Shown: positions 34,130 through 43,364 of the stretch, in pieces
Numbering within the stretch: position 1 is the stretch's first letter
How the letters are laid out: each line of letters begins with the position of its first letter
Notes under the pieces: model-generated
Told to the model about the DNA's origin: nothing
The model's input: the letters and a program-made list of their open reading frames with translations, nothing else
Database searches by the model: none
Made by a program: the position numbers and the translations under genes
NCBI GenBank assembly: GCA_017938245.1
Contig: JAGBBX010000011.1
Coordinates: 186,001-250,000, forward strand
Length of the DNA: 64,000 bases
Reading direction: 5' to 3'
DNA from: Bacteroidaceae bacterium
Lineage (GTDB): Bacteria; Bacteroidota; Bacteroidia; Bacteroidales; Bacteroidaceae

Positions 34130-35455
34130 ATGGATATTGATATTCTGCCTGTTACGCAGTTGATTACGACGCAGTCGCCCGATACAGCTGCCGTCGCAGC
34201 TTTGCTTGTAGCTATATTGTTGTTGATGGTGTCGGCCTTTGTCTCGGGTTCCGAGATTGCATTCTTCTCGCTCTCGCAGTCCGAACTCGACAAGTGTTCC
34301 GAGAGTGACTCACTCTCGGACAAGCGTATCCTGCATCTTGTAAACGACCCCGAGCGTCTGCTTGCTACTATACTGATTGCTAATGATTTTGTAAATGTCG
34401 GTATAGTAATGTTGCTGAACTTCTTTTTTATGTCGGTACTTACATTTGCTGCTCCCTGGATAGAATTTCTGGTCTTGACAGTGGTGCTGACTTTTTTGTT
34501 GCTGCTTTTTGGTGAGGTGATGCCTAAACTCTATTCAAAAAACAATATTTGGACATACGTGCATTTTGCAGCATCGCCATTGTATGCGTTGAGTCGCTTG
34601 CTTACACCTTTTTCGGCTATATTGGTGCGCTCGACACGTTTTACCGAGAGACTTGCCAAGAAACAGAATTTTTCGCTCTCGGTAGATGAACTTGAGCAGG
34701 CTCTTGAACTCACCGATACAAAGGAGATTAGTGAGCAAAAGAATATGCTTGAAGGTATTATACGTTTCGGTGATGAGACTGTTAAGGATATTATGACTTC
34801 GCGAATGGATATGGTGATGCTCGATATTCACGCGTCGTTCGATGAGGTGCTGCGTTGCGCTGCCGAGAATGCTTATTCGCGAATACCTGTGCACGGCGAC
34901 CGTCAAGACGATATTCGTGGTGTGTTATATATAAAAGACCTTATCCCTTACCTTACACGTGGTTCCAATTTCCGTTGGCAGACACTGTTGCGTCAGCCCT
35001 ATTTTGTTCCCGAAACAAAAAAAATTGATGATTTGCTGTGCGATTTTCAGGCAGTGCGTGTTCATATGGCAATTGTTGCCGATGAGTTTGGTGGTGTCTC
35101 GGGTCTTATTACACTCGAAGATATTGTCGAGGAGATTGTGGGTGAGATAAATGATGAGTTCGATGAACCCGATAGCAGCTATGAGCGCATTGACGAGAAT
35201 ACCGTTGAATTCGATGGTCGCACTCTGCTAAGCGATTTCTATAAGATTATGGATCTCGATGCCGATGATTTCGAAGATTACGTTGGTGAGGCCGATACCC
35301 TTGCAGGACTCCTATTGGAACTGAAAGGGGAATTTCCTCGTCTGCATGAAAAGATTACTTGTAACGATATCCTTTTCGAGGTTATGCAGAAAGATAAGCA
35401 TCGTCTTGTGAGAATAAAGGCGACTCTGCCTGTAGAGATTAAAAAAACGGAATAA
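34130..35455 (+). CDS. gldE: Gliding-motility-associated GldE-like CBS membrane protein
   Basis: 441 residues: four membrane helices (about 20-180, a CNNM/DUF21 domain), a pair of CBS domains (MTSRMDMVMLDIHASFDEVLRC and QAVRVHMAIVADEFGGVSGLITLEDIVEEIVGEI) and a C-terminal transporter-associated CorC_HlyC domain. It is the Bacteroidota GldE type, found next to ssb in this phylum; in non-gliding Bacteroidales the role is unclear, possibly ion transport. A TTG at 34109 would extend the frame, but the ATG at 34130 follows GAGGA at good spacing and is preferred. A strong terminator follows. Confidence 0.88.
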   Translation: MDIDILPVTQLITTQSPDTAAVAALLVAILLLMVSAFVSGSEIAFFSLSQSELDKCSESDSLSDKRILHLVNDPERLLATILIANDFVNVGIVMLLNFFFMSVLTFAAPWIEFLVLTVVLTFLLLLFGEVMPKLYSKNNIWTYVHFAASPLYALSRLLTPFSAILVRSTRFTERLAKKQNFSLSVDELEQALELTDTKEISEQKNMLEGIIRFGDETVKDIMTSRMDMVMLDIHASFDEVLRCAAENAYSRIPVHGDRQDDIRGVLYIKDLIPYLTRGSNFRWQTLLRQPYFVPETKKIDDLLCDFQAVRVHMAIVADEFGGVSGLITLEDIVEEIVGEINDEFDEPDSSYERIDENTVEFDGRTLLSDFYKIMDLDADDFEDYVGEADTLAGLLLELKGEFPRLHEKITCNDILFEVMQKDKHRLVRIKATLPVEIKKTE

Positions 35456-35488
35456 TATCAACTTGCCTTTTAATGTTAGCTGATTATG

Positions 35489-35529
35489 CTTCGGTCTTTT
35501 TACATTAAGTATAGACCGAAGTATTTTTT
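35489..35529 (+). terminator. Intrinsic terminator after gldE
   Basis: CTTCGGTCT (35489-35497) pairs with AGACCGAAG (35513-35521), followed by TATTTTTTTTGTTTTTTTT. Confidence 0.85.
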
Positions 35530-35541
35530 TTGTTTTTTTTA

Positions 35542-35570
35542 TTGTTTTTAATATATAATTACTATCTTTG
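35542..35570 (+). promoter_or_regulatory. Promoter of the HdeD-like gene
   Basis: TTG (35542-35544), an 18-nt spacer and TATCTTTG (35563-35570), 30 nt upstream of the start codon. Confidence 0.65.
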
Positions 35571-35600
35571 CTCTTACACATTCTTGTTTATGTATAAAAA

Positions 35601-36194
35601 ATGAGTATGCTGAATGTTATAGTTCGTAGCGTAGCTACTATTATTATTGGAGTTTTGCTGGTTATGCAGCGTGAGGTCATTTTGCCGATTATTGTCCAAT
35701 GTATTGGTGCGGCATTTATATTGCCCGGCCTTTTTGCTCTTGTTTCATCTTTGTTGAATAAGAAAAAAGCGACTATGCAAAAATGGCAACCAACGGTAAT
35801 GATGCTGACATCGGTAGGAAGCATTGTGTTTGGATTGTGGCTTTTACTCTCGCCTTCGTTTTTTGTAGAGATACTGATGATGCTGTTGGGAGTATTGATA
35901 ACGCTTCATGGGCTTTATCAGATGATGACGTTGATTTTGGCACGTAAATATTCTTCGGTGCCATTTGTAATGTTTATTATGCCGCTTACGCTTATAATTA
36001 TAGGACTGGCGGTTCTTGCGAATCCGTTTGATGCAGCATCTGTTCCATTTGTCCTGCTTGGTGTAGGGGCTGTGATTGGTGGAATTTCCGACCTTGTAAA
36101 CTCTCTGTATATAATGTACCGTCGTCGGAAACAAAGGGCATCAAGTGATGAGACAGTGATTATAATTGATGATTCTAAAGAGGTAACACATTAG
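35601..36194 (+). CDS. HdeD-like DUF308 membrane protein
   Basis: 197 residues with six hydrophobic helices in three pairs, separated by short basic loops (RKYSSV, YRRRKQRAS), as in the DUF308/HdeD acid-resistance family. The tail (SSDETVIIIDDSKEVTH) is acidic and cytosolic. It has its own promoter and lies between gldE and the DUF5723 gene. HdeD is linked to acid resistance in E. coli; the role here is not known. Confidence 0.8.
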   Translation: MSMLNVIVRSVATIIIGVLLVMQREVILPIIVQCIGAAFILPGLFALVSSLLNKKKATMQKWQPTVMMLTSVGSIVFGLWLLLSPSFFVEILMMLLGVLITLHGLYQMMTLILARKYSSVPFVMFIMPLTLIIIGLAVLANPFDAASVPFVLLGVGAVIGGISDLVNSLYIMYRRRKQRASSDETVIIIDDSKEVTH

Positions 36195-36240
36195 TTGTTG
36201 TATATCACCGGAAATAATTATTAACACAAAATAAAACACT

Positions 36241-37710
36241 ATGAGACACAATGGAATCTTAATCAGATGCCTTTTGGCTGTTGTATTCTTTGTTATTTTG
36301 CAATCGGTTACTGCACAATCATTGCGAACAGGTTATTTTATGGACGGTAATATGTTTCGTTACCGTATGAATCCCGCTTATATGAGCGAGCGCGGTCACT
36401 TTTCTATACCTATATTGGGTGGTGTGGGGTTGACTACCGAGAGTAACCTGGGATTTGGTGATCTTTTCTACGATTCTCACCTGAATAATGGCGAGTATCT
36501 CTTCTTTATGCACAATTCGGTTGATACTAAAGATTTCCTCGCTCGTCTTGAGCAGAGTAACGATTTTCATTTTAATGCCGATTTTACACTCCTTTCTGCC
36601 GGGTTCAAGGCTTATGGCGGATATACTACGATTGATGTTACAATGCACTCGCGTGTGTCAATGAATATGCCCTATGACCTTTTCCGCTTTATGAAGGTTG
36701 CCAACCCTATGCTTGACGCATTTGCCAACGGTCGTATTCCTGCCGAGGAGATGGGTGCGTCGTCATTCGATATTGGTGGTGTAATGATGAATACAAGAAA
36801 TTATATCGACCTCTCTTTGGGACACTCTCGTACTGTAAATAAAAACCTTACATTGGGCGCACGTGCAAAGGTTCTTTGGGGATTGGGCTATGCAAACGCC
36901 GAGATTGATCAGATGAATATCAAGTATGACAATATCGATAGCTGGAGTATTCAGGCACATGGTTCGGCTAATGTAGCATTGGGAGGTGAGTTTAAATCAC
37001 AGCAGAGGTTGATTAACGGTGTTAACAGCGAAGTTGTGAATGGTTATCGTGGTGCCGAACTTGGTATACAGGGTATAGGTTTCGGTGTCGACCTTGGTGC
37101 AATATATGAGTTTAAGGGGAATGTGCTCGATGGTCTCACTCTGTCGGCTTCGGTAAACGACCTTGGATTTATACGTTGGAAGGATGCCAAGAGTGCCGAG
37201 ATTGCAGGTGGCGAGTATTCATTCGGTGGATTTAACCGTATGGGTATTATTATGGGTACCGAGAGTATCGATGAGCAGATTGATAATCTTACCGAGGACC
37301 TTGGCGATTTTATTGCGATGCACGAGAAAGAAGATGAGAATACAACAACGGGAATCGGTGCTAAATTGAATATTGGTGCCGAGTATGCAATGCCTTTCTA
37401 TAAGAAACTGAGTGTTGGCGCTTTGTATACACACTGCTTCGACGATATATATTCGTACGACCAGACATCACTTGTTCTTACAGTTTCTCCTCTGAAGGTA
37501 TTCGACCTTGCTTTGAGTAGCACCTTCTCGGATTATGGAACACGATTCGGAGCGATGGCCAACCTGCATTTTACAGGAATCAGCCTCTTTGTAGGTACCG
37601 ATTGCTTTATGTCCGATTTAAGCGATAGTGACTATCCTCTCCCTAATGAGAATATGAATGCCAATATTACTTTAGGAGTTAATATATCGTTCTCGAAATT
37701 CAAGAAATAA
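36241..37710 (+). CDS. DUF5723-family outer membrane beta-barrel protein
   Basis: 489 residues with a signal peptide (about 1-25, ending VTAQS). The rest is rich in alternating hydrophobic strands and Gly/Asn turns, opening with RTGYFMDGNMFRYRMNPAYM, the usual start of DUF5723 proteins, and ending in a strand (ANITLGVNISFSKFKK) consistent with barrel insertion. The middle contains an acidic segment (EQIDNLTEDLGDFIAMHEKEDENTT), probably an extracellular or periplasmic loop. Function unknown. It is 46 nt from the HdeD-like gene and is followed by a terminator. Confidence 0.75.
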   Translation: MRHNGILIRCLLAVVFFVILQSVTAQSLRTGYFMDGNMFRYRMNPAYMSERGHFSIPILGGVGLTTESNLGFGDLFYDSHLNNGEYLFFMHNSVDTKDFLARLEQSNDFHFNADFTLLSAGFKAYGGYTTIDVTMHSRVSMNMPYDLFRFMKVANPMLDAFANGRIPAEEMGASSFDIGGVMMNTRNYIDLSLGHSRTVNKNLTLGARAKVLWGLGYANAEIDQMNIKYDNIDSWSIQAHGSANVALGGEFKSQQRLINGVNSEVVNGYRGAELGIQGIGFGVDLGAIYEFKGNVLDGLTLSASVNDLGFIRWKDAKSAEIAGGEYSFGGFNRMGIIMGTESIDEQIDNLTEDLGDFIAMHEKEDENTTTGIGAKLNIGAEYAMPFYKKLSVGALYTHCFDDIYSYDQTSLVLTVSPLKVFDLALSSTFSDYGTRFGAMANLHFTGISLFVGTDCFMSDLSDSDYPLPNENMNANITLGVNISFSKFKK

Positions 37711-37744
37711 CAATACACTGTAGTAGAAATTACTACTCATTATC

Positions 37745-37782
37745 ATACACCGAAAAAGAGATAAAAGCCTTTTTCGGTGTAT
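37745..37782 (+). terminator. Terminator after the DUF5723 gene
   Basis: ATACACCGAAAAAG pairs with CTTTTTCGGTGTAT (14 bp) around a 10-nt loop, then TGTTTGTT. Confidence 0.75.
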
Positions 37783-37897
37783 TGTTTGTTCTAAAAGATG
37801 GATTTACTTGGTAAAATGCAAGAAAAATGCATCTTGAACGAAAAAAAGTATGTCCTAAATATTTAATTTTTCATAAAAAAATGGCAACTTTGCAAAG

Positions 37898-38590
37898 ATG
37901 AACGAAATTAACGACTTTCTACAGCAACTTGTATCCCAAATATCGGTCGTAGAGACGATAGTCAAGGGTATTATCATAGGCATAGTGGCTTCGGCTCCTA
38001 TGGGTCCTGTGGGTGTGCTTTGTATTCAGCGTACTTTGAATAAAGGCCGTATTTATGGCTTGGTGACAGGATTCGGTGCTGCTATAAGTGATATAATATA
38101 TGCTCTTATAACAGGCTATGGTTTGTCGTTCATCTACGATTTTATCCATAATCAGCGCAATCTGTTCTGGTTGCAGCTTATCGGTTCGGTGTTGTTGTTT
38201 ATCTTTGGTGTTCACACATATCGCAGTAATCCTGCACGTAACACACGTAAGGTGAGCCGTAACCGTAGCAGCCTTGTTCAGAACTGTGTGACGGGTTTCT
38301 TTATAACCCTCTCGAATCCGCTTATAATACTGCTGTTTATGGCAATGTTCACACCTATGCAATTTATGCTCCCCGAACAGCCCTATTATCAGCAGGCAAT
38401 TGGTTACCTTGCTATTTTTGGCGGTGCAGTTCTGTGGTGGCTTTTCATTACTTATGTGGTAAATAAGCTAAGCTCGCGTTTCGACGTTTATGGTGTGTGG
38501 ATTATAAATCGTGTCATAGGAGCTATTGTGATGATTGCATCATTCGTGGGTGCCGTCCTTCTGTTTACAGGTATTTACTCGTTCCATTAA
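37898..38590 (+). CDS. LysE-family transporter
   Basis: 230 residues with about six membrane helices. The LysE/RhtB signature APMGPVGVLCIQRTLNKGRIYGLVTGFGAAISD is near residue 34, and FFITLSNPLIILLFMAMF in the second half matches the NP motif of the family. Members export amino acids or related small molecules; the substrate is not predictable. It is 11 nt upstream of the DUF4924 gene on the same strand and probably co-transcribed. Confidence 0.85.
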   Translation: MNEINDFLQQLVSQISVVETIVKGIIIGIVASAPMGPVGVLCIQRTLNKGRIYGLVTGFGAAISDIIYALITGYGLSFIYDFIHNQRNLFWLQLIGSVLLFIFGVHTYRSNPARNTRKVSRNRSSLVQNCVTGFFITLSNPLIILLFMAMFTPMQFMLPEQPYYQQAIGYLAIFGGAVLWWLFITYVVNKLSSRFDVYGVWIINRVIGAIVMIASFVGAVLLFTGIYSFH

Positions 38591-38601
38591 AAGAATAGGC
38601 T

Positions 38602-39159
38602 TTGTTTGTTTCAAGAGAACTTAGAAAGAAGAATATAGCAGAGTTTCTGCTGTATATGTGGCAGGTCGAGGATTTGCTGCGTGCAAATGAATTGTCGATA
38701 GATAAGGTCGAGGCCGTTATGGTCGAGCCCTATAATTTGCCTGCCGAACAGCGTGCCGAACTTGTTGAATGGTACTCGAATCTCATCGATATGATGCGCA
38801 TCGAGGGTGTAGTCGAGAGTGGTCATCTGCAAATTAACAAGAATATTGTTATTATGCTTACCGACCTGCATCAACGACTGTTGAAGTCGCCAAAGGTGCC
38901 TTTCTACTCGGCTGCCTATTACAAGGCGCTCCCGTTCATTGTTGAGTTCCGTAACAAGAGCGAGGGACGTGAGAAACCCGAACTCGAGAACTGTTTCGAT
39001 GCACTTTATATGCTATGGATGATGAAACTGCAACATCGTACCATAAATGAGGAAACATTGGCGGCTACAGCCGAGATAAGTAAATTTATCTCGATGTTGT
39101 CGCTCTATTATAAGGAGGAAGAGGAGGGTAAACTAAACCTTGAAGAGGATGAGGCCTGA
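38602..39159 (+). CDS. DUF4924 family protein
   Basis: 185 residues, all-helical and cytosolic, with no signal peptide. It begins FVSRELRKKNIAEFLLYMWQVEDLLRA, the conserved DUF4924 N-terminus, which forces use of a TTG start at 38602; the first ATG would remove this conserved block. The C-terminus is highly acidic (YKEEEEGKLNLEEDEA). It follows the LysE-like gene by 11 nt. The function is unknown. Confidence 0.8.
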   Translation: MFVSRELRKKNIAEFLLYMWQVEDLLRANELSIDKVEAVMVEPYNLPAEQRAELVEWYSNLIDMMRIEGVVESGHLQINKNIVIMLTDLHQRLLKSPKVPFYSAAYYKALPFIVEFRNKSEGREKPELENCFDALYMLWMMKLQHRTINEETLAATAEISKFISMLSLYYKEEEEGKLNLEEDEA

Positions 39160-39259
39160 TGGCTATAGGATAAACCGATTTTAATCCCTGTAGTTGGTAC
39201 GCGAGTGTGCAACTGCAGTGGATTTGCTTTTTTAGAAACAAGATAAAAACTACATATAG

Positions 39260-40834
39260 ATGAATATTCAAGAAGAGATAGGAAGAAGAAGAACGTTTGC
39301 GATTATATCGCATCCCGATGCCGGTAAAACAACACTCACCGAGAAACTGCTTTTGTTCGGAGGACAGATTCAGGTGGCCGGTGCTGTAAAGTCGAACAAG
39401 ATAAAGAAGAGTGCTACGTCAGACTGGATGGAGATTGAGAAGCAGCGTGGTATCTCGGTTACTACATCGGTAATGGAGTTCGATTATGAGGGATATAAAA
39501 TTAATATTCTGGATACCCCGGGACACCAGGATTTTGCCGAGGATACATTCCGTACACTCACAGCTGTAGATAGTGTTATCATTGTTGTAGATAGTGCCAA
39601 GGGTGTAGAGACGCAGACACGTAAGTTGATGGCTGTGTGTCGTATGCGCAATACTCCTGTTATTGTATTTGTAAACAAAATGGACCGCGAGGGTCGCGAC
39701 CCGTTCGACCTGCTCGACGAGCTTGAGAAGGAGTTGCAGATTGCTATACGTCCGCTCAGCTGGCCCATCGCTCAGGGAGCACGTTTCAAGGGTGTATATA
39801 ATATATATGAGCAGAAACTCGACCTTTTCACTCCCAACAAGCAGCGTGTGACCGAGAAGATTGCGATTGATGTAAATAGTACACAACTCGAAGAAAATAT
39901 CGGTGAGGAGCAGGCCGAGCATCTACGTAACGACCTGGAACTTGTCAACGGTGTATATCCCGAATTTGATGTCAATGACTACCTCAATGCTAAAGTGGCA
40001 CCGGTGTTCTTTGGTTCGGCACTGAATAATTTTGGTGTGCAGGAGTTACTTAACTGTTTTGTGAAGATTGCCCCCAGCCCTCGTCCCGTTCAGGCGATGG
40101 AGCGCGTTGTAAATCCCGAGGATGCAAAGTTTACAGGATTTATCTTTAAGATTACGGCAAATATCGACCCCAACCACCGTTCGTGTGTGGCATTCTGCAA
40201 GGTGTGCTCGGGAAAATTCGTGCGTAACGCTCCCTATCGTCATATACGTCTGGGTAAGGATTTGCGTTTCTCTTCGCCTACACAGTTTATGGCACAGCGC
40301 AAGAGTACCATTGACGAGGCCTATCCGGGCGACATAATAGGTTTGCCCGATACAGGAAACTTTAAGATTGGCGATACTCTCACCGAGGGCGAATTATTGC
40401 ATTTCAAAGGATTGCCCAGTTTTTCGCCCGAAATGTTCAAATATATCGAGAATGCCGACCCGATGAAGACCAAGCAGCTTGCAAAGGGTATCGACCAGCT
40501 TATGGGTGAGGGCGTGGCACAGCTTTTTGTTAACCAACATAATGGTCGTAAACTAATTGGAACTGTTGGACAGTTGCAGTTCGAGGTAATACAGTATCGT
40601 CTCGAGAACGAGTATAACGCAAAGTGTCGTTGGGAGCCTGTGAGTCTCTACAAGGCTTGTTGGATTGAGAGCGATGACCAAACCGAGCTCGAGAATTTCA
40701 AGCGACGCAAATATCAATATATGGCAAAGGATATCGAGGGTCGCGACGTCTTTCTTGCCGACAGCAACTATGTGCTACAGATGGCGCAGAACGACTTTAA
40801 GAACATCCGTTTCCACTTTACAAGCGAGTTTTAG
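39260..40834 (+). CDS. prfC: Peptide chain release factor 3
   Basis: Translational GTPase recycling RF1/RF2 after termination. 524 residues, the normal length. G motifs are [13 protein letters not shown] (P-loop), DTPGHQDF (switch II) and NKMDREGRD; the RF3-specific domains follow ([13 protein letters not shown]-type region and [30 protein letters not shown]). It stands alone, 100 nt after the DUF4924 gene and 53 nt before tsaC. Confidence 0.96.
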   Translation: MNIQEEIGRRRTFAIISHPDAGKTTLTEKLLLFGGQIQVAGAVKSNKIKKSATSDWMEIEKQRGISVTTSVMEFDYEGYKINILDTPGHQDFAEDTFRTLTAVDSVIIVVDSAKGVETQTRKLMAVCRMRNTPVIVFVNKMDREGRDPFDLLDELEKELQIAIRPLSWPIAQGARFKGVYNIYEQKLDLFTPNKQRVTEKIAIDVNSTQLEENIGEEQAEHLRNDLELVNGVYPEFDVNDYLNAKVAPVFFGSALNNFGVQELLNCFVKIAPSPRPVQAMERVVNPEDAKFTGFIFKITANIDPNHRSCVAFCKVCSGKFVRNAPYRHIRLGKDLRFSSPTQFMAQRKSTIDEAYPGDIIGLPDTGNFKIGDTLTEGELLHFKGLPSFSPEMFKYIENADPMKTKQLAKGIDQLMGEGVAQLFVNQHNGRKLIGTVGQLQFEVIQYRLENEYNAKCRWEPVSLYKACWIESDDQTELENFKRRKYQYMAKDIEGRDVFLADSNYVLQMAQNDFKNIRFHFTSEF

Positions 40835-40887
40835 ACGTTTCTAATATAAGAAAAACATTTTTTAGAAATTTAAGCAGTTTCTTAATT

Positions 40888-41460
40888 ATGGGTACAATAG
40901 CCGATGAAGCAAAAAAATGTGTCGAGGTACTAAGAAAGGGTGGTGTAATACTCTATCCGACAGACACTGTGTGGGGTATTGGTTGTGACGCAACAAATAC
41001 CGAGGCTGTGAAACGTGTCTACGAGATTAAACGCCGCGCCGACAATAAAGCAATGCTGCTGCTCGTCGATAGTGCCGACCGCATCTGTCGTTACGTGGCA
41101 AAGGTGCCGGCTGTGGCGTGGGATTTGATAGAACTAACCGATAAGCCATTGACGATAATATATGATGGTGCGCGTAATCTTGCTCCCAATCTACTTGCCG
41201 AGGATGGTAGCATAGGCATACGTGTCACATCGGAACTTTTCTCAAAAGAGCTTTGCTACCGCTTTCAAAAAGCGGTGGTATCGACCTCTGCGAACATAAG
41301 TGGCGAGCCTACTCCTCGTTTCTTTGCCGAGATAAGCCCCGAGATAGTCGAGGCTGTCGATTACGTGGTTGGCTATAAACAGTTGGAAAAAGGTAATCCA
41401 AAATCATCGAGCATAATAAAACTAGGTGAGAATGGCGAGGTAACAATAATCAGGCAATAA
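40888..41460 (+). CDS. tsaC: Threonylcarbamoyl-AMP synthase (TsaC/Sua5/YrdC)
   Basis: Makes threonylcarbamoyl-adenylate from threonine, bicarbonate and ATP for the t6A37 modification of ANN-decoding tRNAs. 190 residues, YrdC domain only, without the extra Sua5 C-terminal domain. Characteristic segments are GGVILYPTDTVWGIGCDATN, KRRADNKAMLLLV, and VVSTSANISGEPTP. The stop overlaps the ClC start (TAATG). The mtaB product, encoded about 18 kb away, acts on the resulting modification. Confidence 0.93.
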   Translation: MGTIADEAKKCVEVLRKGGVILYPTDTVWGIGCDATNTEAVKRVYEIKRRADNKAMLLLVDSADRICRYVAKVPAVAWDLIELTDKPLTIIYDGARNLAPNLLAEDGSIGIRVTSELFSKELCYRFQKAVVSTSANISGEPTPRFFAEISPEIVEAVDYVVGYKQLEKGNPKSSSIIKLGENGEVTIIRQ

Positions 41461-43244
41461 TGGGAAAGGCTAAGGAGAAAAACCTACTCGACCGGTTTAT
41501 CGAGTGGCGCGAGAAACATATTTCACAGCGGCAGTTTATACTGCTTCTGAGTTTTGTTGTGGGTGTGATTTCTTCGTTGGCCGCATTTGTGCTGAAGCAT
41601 TTTATTGAGTTTATTCAGCACCGGCTTACGGGTGGTTTCGAGAGCGATTCGTTTAACTGGCTCTATCTTATATATCCTGTTGTCGGTATTTTTATTACGG
41701 GACTTTTTATCCGTAATGTGGTGCGCGACGACATAAGTCACGGAGTGACAAAGGTTCTTTACTCTATTTCGCGTCGGCAGGGACGTATAAAGAGACACAA
41801 TATGTGGTCGTCGCTCATTGCCAGCGGAATAACCATTGGATTCGGTGGGTCTGTGGGTGCCGAGTCGCCAATCGTCTTTACAGGCTCGGCAATAGGCTCG
41901 AATCTTGCGAGCTTCTTCAAGATGGACCAGAAGGTGATGATGCTGCTCATTGGTTGTGGTGCGGCAGGTGCGGTGTCCGGAATTTTCAAGGCTCCTATCG
42001 CAGGCCTTGTCTTTACGCTCGAGGTACTTATGCTCGACCTTACTATGTCGTCACTGTTGCCGTTGCTTATCTCGAGCGTTACGGCGGTTACACTCTCGTA
42101 TCTGCTCTCGGGAACCGATGCAATGTTCCACTTTCAGCTCGAAGATGCCTTCAGCGTATCGCGTGTACCATACGTGATGCTTCTGGGTATTATGTGCGGT
42201 TTAATATCGCTCTATTTTACCCACGTTACCGCAGGGGTAGAAAAGTACTTCCGCCGCTTTCAGAATCCATACGCGCGTCTGGCAATCGGTGGCTCGGTGC
42301 TGAGTATTCTGATATTCCTCTTCCCGCCACTCTATGGCGAGGGTTACAATATGATTAACCATCTTATAAATGGTTCATCGGCCGATGTTATTCTGAATAA
42401 CTCGCTCTTCTATGGACACGCCAATCTGCTGTTTCTGTATATGGCGCTGATAATACTGTTTAAGGTATTCGCCTCTACGGTGACAAACTGCGGTGGTGGT
42501 TGCGGTGGAATTTTTGCACCCAGCCTCTTCCTCGGTTGTATCTCGGGTTATCTTTTTGCGGGACTGTGCAATATGTTTGGCCTAGGTGAGGTGCTTCCCG
42601 ATAAGAACTTTGCGCTTTTTGGAATGGCAGCGCTTATGTCGGGAGTGTTCCACGCTCCGTTGACGGGCGTCTTTCTTATTGCCGAGTTGACGGGCGGATA
42701 TGACCTTTTCTTGCCGTTGATGATTGTCTCGGTGTGCTCATATCTAACGGTGCGTCTCTTTGACGATAATAATATCTATGCCATTCGTTTGGCGCAGAGA
42801 GGAGAACTTATTACTCATCATAAAGACCAGGCTGTGCTTACAATCCTAAAGGTCGAGGATGTGATTGAGAAGAATTTTATGCGTGTCGATCCTGATATGG
42901 ATCTTGGGGCATTGACGTCAGTGGTTGCAAAGACCAAACGTAATATCTTCCCGGTGGTGAATGCTGCCGACCGTCTTGTTGGTATTGTCTTTTTGGATGA
43001 TATAAGGCATATGATGTTCCGTCAGGAACTTTATCATCGTTTTACTGTTGCAAAATTAATGCGCAGTGTACCGGTGCGTCTGAGTATCGAGGAACCAATG
43101 GAGGCTGTTATGCGCAAGTTCGAGGAGACTAATGCTTGGAATCTGCCTGTCGAGGATACAGCGGGAAACTATATTGGCTTTATCTCGAAATCGGCAATAT
43201 TTACGGCCTATCGCAAGACGCTGCTCGATTTTACCTCGGATTAA
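41460..43244 (+). CDS. ClC-family chloride channel/transporter with CBS domains
   Basis: 594 residues with the ten-to-twelve-helix ClC core followed by two CBS domains (about 455-590). Selectivity segments are GFGGSVGAESPIVFTGSAIGS (with the gating glutamate) and GGCGGIFAPSLFLG. At the position of the internal proton glutamate of E. coli ClC the segment APIAGLVFTLEVLM appears to have Val after the first Glu, as in ClC channels, so proton coupling is uncertain. The start overlaps the tsaC stop by one base. No terminator is obvious downstream. Confidence 0.9.
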   Translation: MGKAKEKNLLDRFIEWREKHISQRQFILLLSFVVGVISSLAAFVLKHFIEFIQHRLTGGFESDSFNWLYLIYPVVGIFITGLFIRNVVRDDISHGVTKVLYSISRRQGRIKRHNMWSSLIASGITIGFGGSVGAESPIVFTGSAIGSNLASFFKMDQKVMMLLIGCGAAGAVSGIFKAPIAGLVFTLEVLMLDLTMSSLLPLLISSVTAVTLSYLLSGTDAMFHFQLEDAFSVSRVPYVMLLGIMCGLISLYFTHVTAGVEKYFRRFQNPYARLAIGGSVLSILIFLFPPLYGEGYNMINHLINGSSADVILNNSLFYGHANLLFLYMALIILFKVFASTVTNCGGGCGGIFAPSLFLGCISGYLFAGLCNMFGLGEVLPDKNFALFGMAALMSGVFHAPLTGVFLIAELTGGYDLFLPLMIVSVCSYLTVRLFDDNNIYAIRLAQRGELITHHKDQAVLTILKVEDVIEKNFMRVDPDMDLGALTSVVAKTKRNIFPVVNAADRLVGIVFLDDIRHMMFRQELYHRFTVAKLMRSVPVRLSIEEPMEAVMRKFEETNAWNLPVEDTAGNYIGFISKSAIFTAYRKTLLDFTSD

Positions 43245-43271
43245 AGAGTACTAAGAATATTCATTGCTTGT

Positions 43272-43291
43272 AGGGGCGATTTCTAATCGCC
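43272..43291. repeat. Short GGGGCGA...TCGCCC stem, possible dispersed repeat
   Basis: GGGCGAT and ATCGCCC flank a 4-nt loop within TTGTAGGGGCGATTTCTAAT. The wording resembles the GTAGGGGCG hairpin repeats scattered in many bacterial genomes. It sits between the ClC gene and fmt and may act as a terminator, though no T tract follows. Confidence 0.4.
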
Positions 43292-43364
43292 CGCACATCC
43301 CGACTATTGGTATTTGTATTCACCACTGGCTAAAAGAATTTTTTGATTACATAGAGTATATAAA

